The notes below the pieces were generated by a model, which saw only the letters and a list, made by a program, of their open reading frames with translations, searched no databases and was not told the DNA's origin. From Microcaldota archaeon (GTDB lineage: Archaea; Micrarchaeota; Micrarchaeia; Anstonellales; Bilamarchaeaceae), in assembly GCA_020726005.1 (NCBI GenBank), contig DYTL01000008.1:1-17836 (forward strand): a stretch of 17,836 nt of DNA, given 5' to 3'. Position numbers and translations under genes: made by a program. Every line of letters begins with the position of its first letter. The first letter of the stretch is position 1. Positions 16,352 to 17,836 of this stretch are shown here, piece by piece.

Positions 16352-17583
16352 ATCATCCGCTCAAGTCCACTTATTGCTGCTTCGCCTCCTAATGCTGCGG
16401 AAAGACTTCGTGCACCAACAATAGTTAGCGCGCCTACAAGTACTGCTTCCATAATTGGAATAGATGCTGCTGTACTTACCGGAACAATAAGTTTATTTGT
16501 TAGTATATCAAATATTACTCCGCTACTCTCCGCTGTTGGAACAACATTATGAGCAGAGGTAACTAACGCTATTGAACTTGCAATTGAGTATGCGGTTTGT
16601 GTGTAAATATACAACGAATAAGTGCTTCCCCAACAACCTCCTGTAAATGGTGCAATACATGGCCAAAAACATGCGGCAAATCCTGGTCCGGCTAAGGCGC
16701 ATATCGCTGCGCAAAAGATTGGACATATCATTGCCCACCAGCCCAATTCGCTAAGAGAAACCAATAATCTTAGTGCATCATTAGTACACATTTGGGTTAT
16801 TTTACGATCAAGTTTAAGCGTTATTTTATTAAAGTCCTCTGAATTCAACTGCGAATGCGAAATTCCAACGCTATCATGTATTGTTGTTGCAAGTACCATT
16901 GAGAATGGATAAATAAAAATACCTGTGAGTGCTAGCGCTATAAGCGTTCCACCTATTTTTCTTGTAAATGGCATTATACGAAAAACAAATGCTATTGGAA
17001 GAAGATAATTAATCGCAGCATCAAAAAAAAATTTTAAAAATATTTTCATTGCTTCATAAATTAATATTCCATTAGAAGTGCTTGCTGCGAGCATAGAAAG
17101 AGTTTGCATCATCCCATTAGCTCCAAGAAGCGGAGCATTGACTATTCCAAATGTTATTATAAATCCTGCGCTTTGCGAATATGAATAAGAAGTTAACATT
17201 CCTAATCTATTTGAAGCCTTTATTAGTTGATTATAATCGTTTATAAGCGCATTCTCAAACTCATTGATTTTTCCTTCCACTCCTGAAATTAAATTACTTT
17301 TATCAGCGTAGCCAGTCATTGTACCTAATAATCCTCCTATTGAGACACTTATTGCGGCATAAATAAACCCAATAGTTATTCCTGCAATGATTAATTCTTT
17401 CCATTCGTTTTTTGCCCATGCTTCAAGCTGATGATTTTGAAATATCTGCGAAGCCATATAAGAAATTGCGATAATAAAGGTTGCTAACATTCCTCCTATT
17501 GGAACAATATCATAATATCCGTTTGCTGCTGAAACAAACGAAATAAAAAGTAGTAATAGGAATGCGATACGAGTATAAAGCAT
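16348..17583 (-). CDS. Polytopic membrane paralogue A (411 aa), first gene of the operon
   Basis: First member. Signal peptide 1-19 (MLYTRIAFLLLLFISFVSA), spans at about 26-47, 64-88, 187-203, 213-237 and 368-395, with additional hydrophobic stretches at about 139-175. The cytoplasmic loop reads LEAWAKNEWKELI (53-65), and the signature is LLPIAFVFRIMPFTRKIGG (194-212). The external loop contains an unusual hydrophobic, cysteine-rich segment (about 282-318, cysteines 287, 291, 295, 305, 309, 317) that may re-enter the membrane or pack into a disulfide cluster. The tail GGEAAISGLERMI is a typical family ending. I chose ATG 17583 because it starts a good signal peptide and lies about 27 bases from a TATA-like box, as in leaderless archaeal genes. 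A TTG at 17685 would add 34 residues that contain no signal peptide and has no Shine-Dalgarno. Confidence 0.82.
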   Translation of the reverse strand: MLYTRIAFLLLLFISFVSAANGYYDIVPIGGMLATFIIAISYMASQIFQNHQLEAWAKNEWKELIIAGITIGFIYAAISVSIGGLLGTMTGYADKSNLISGVEGKINEFENALINDYNQLIKASNRLGMLTSYSYSQSAGFIITFGIVNAPLLGANGMMQTLSMLAASTSNGILIYEAMKIFLKFFFDAAINYLLPIAFVFRIMPFTRKIGGTLIALALTGIFIYPFSMVLATTIHDSVGISHSQLNSEDFNKITLKLDRKITQMCTNDALRLLVSLSELGWWAMICPIFCAAICALAGPGFAACFWPCIAPFTGGCWGSTYSLYIYTQTAYSIASSIALVTSAHNVVPTAESSGVIFDILTNKLIVPVSTAASIPIMEAVLVGALTIVGARSLSAALGGEAAISGLERMI

Positions 17584-17605
17584 ATTGTTTGATGGAATGT
17601 AAGAG

Positions 17606-17615
17606 TTTAAAAATA
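17606..17615 (-). promoter_or_regulatory. Proximal TATA-like box, probable leaderless promoter of the operon
   Basis: TATTTTTAAA on the minus strand is centred about 27 bases before the A of ATG 17583, the spacing expected if transcription starts at the start codon. No Shine-Dalgarno precedes that ATG, which also fits a leaderless mRNA. A clear BRE is not visible, so the box is tentative. Confidence 0.4.
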
Positions 17616-17724
17616 CCACGGGTAACGAGTAATCCAGTAATTCCGAACATCTTCTACAACTAAACCATTCACGCGAACCGAACAATATATTGGTTTTATA
17701 ATTAAACTATTTTTAGTATTTTTT

Positions 17725-17740
17725 AACGAATTTATATAAT
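17725..17740. promoter_or_regulatory. Near-symmetric BRE/TATA element, possibly bidirectional
   Basis: On the plus strand AACGAA is followed directly by TTTATATAAT, a good archaeal BRE plus TATA box that would start transcription near 17760, rightward and out of the window. On the minus strand the same core reads ATTATATAAA with TTTGAA before it, and could start transcription near 17709, giving a leader of about 125 bases for the operon. Which direction is used cannot be told from sequence. Confidence 0.45.
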
Positions 17741-17836
17741 TTCAAACTTCGAAATCGGAAGGTTTTTATTTACTTGCGGATTTACTGTAATCGCTTAAAA
17801 AGCTACAATAATCTCATAAATTTTTCGATTATATTA

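Larger units (their letters stand above)
17584..17836. other. Upstream intergenic region
   Basis: This 253-base AT-rich region has no convincing ORF on either strand. It contains the two TATA-like elements and a small hairpin CTTC-7-GAAG (17747-17761) followed by a T-rich run on the plus strand. It also contains a 10-base inverted repeat (17582-17591 with 17679-17688, one G-T pair) enclosing about 87 bases. No tRNA, 5S or C/D-box pattern could be confirmed in the enclosed part. Confidence 0.4.

Noticed and set aside
17628..17660. A 13-base stretch on the minus strand identical to part of the bacterial 16S 530-region (TCGGAATTACTGG)
   Set aside because: The match stops on both sides, the archaeal version of that region differs, and no other rRNA sequence is nearby; taken as chance.
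17584..17685. A 34-residue N-terminal extension of copy A from a TTG at 17685, including a CRRC motif
   Set aside because: It uses a TTG without a Shine-Dalgarno and buries a good signal peptide; ATG 17583 explains the region better.
17600..17700. A possible tRNA or C/D-box RNA on the minus strand (D-loop-like GGTTTAGTTGTAGAA)
   Set aside because: No 7-base acceptor stem, anticodon stem or T-loop could be fitted, and C and D boxes are missing.
1..17836. CRISPR arrays, insertion sequences or attachment sites
   Set aside because: No regularly spaced direct repeats, transposase-like frames or terminal inverted repeats were seen; the nine genes fill the window.

Overview
The window is AT-rich and carries a single, tightly packed run of nine genes, all read on the minus strand from about 17583 down to 38. 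Gaps are 0-12 bases or 4-base ATGA overlaps, so it looks like one operon. The organism is most likely an archaeon, plausibly a DPANN-type lineage. Three signs support this. The upstream region has archaeal BRE/TATA-like boxes. One box sits about 27 bases before the first ATG, as in a leaderless transcript. Several internal starts are preceded by GGTG or GGAAGG-TGAT cores that match the archaeal 16S 3' end. The secreted proteins (NosD-like beta-helix, Ig-like domains, many N-glycosylation sequons) also fit. The lineage assignment is inference.

Layout in transcription order. The first six genes (17583-10556) encode six divergent relatives of one polytopic membrane protein family. Each has an exported or external N terminus, about five membrane segments, a short cytoplasmic loop of the form L-x3-A-K-x-E after the first segment, and a second cytoplasmic turn of the form (L/F)-P-x5-R-x2-P-x2-R-x2-G between later segments. 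Most end in a short G-(G/A)-(E/D) tail. The paralogues differ mainly in their external loops; one carries a 22-cysteine external insertion. Next comes a 1279-residue cysteine-rich secreted protein, probably a lipoprotein, with a possible TIM-barrel-like region. Then comes a 2114-residue protein with a very large cysteine-rich, beta-helical ectodomain, a membrane segment near residue 1050, and a cysteine-poor, helical C-terminal half with a peptidoglycan-binding-like fold. The last gene is a small soluble protein with three zinc ribbons.

Interpretation (inference). The set looks like an envelope-spanning machine: a multi-subunit membrane channel or platform (six paralogues), two giant surface proteins displayed outside, and a cytoplasmic domain and zinc-ribbon protein inside. 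The central P...R..P.TR..G turn and the overall topology recall VirB6/TrbL/CedA-type channel proteins of type IV secretion and DNA-import systems. Tandem expansion of VirB6 with enlarged external domains is known in Rickettsiales. No ATPase, pilin or relaxase is visible here, so the function (secretion, DNA or protein transfer, cell-cell attachment) is unproven.

The remaining 253 bases upstream (17584-17836) hold the probable promoters, one of which is nearly symmetric and could also fire to the right; the 37 bases after the last gene are AT-rich.
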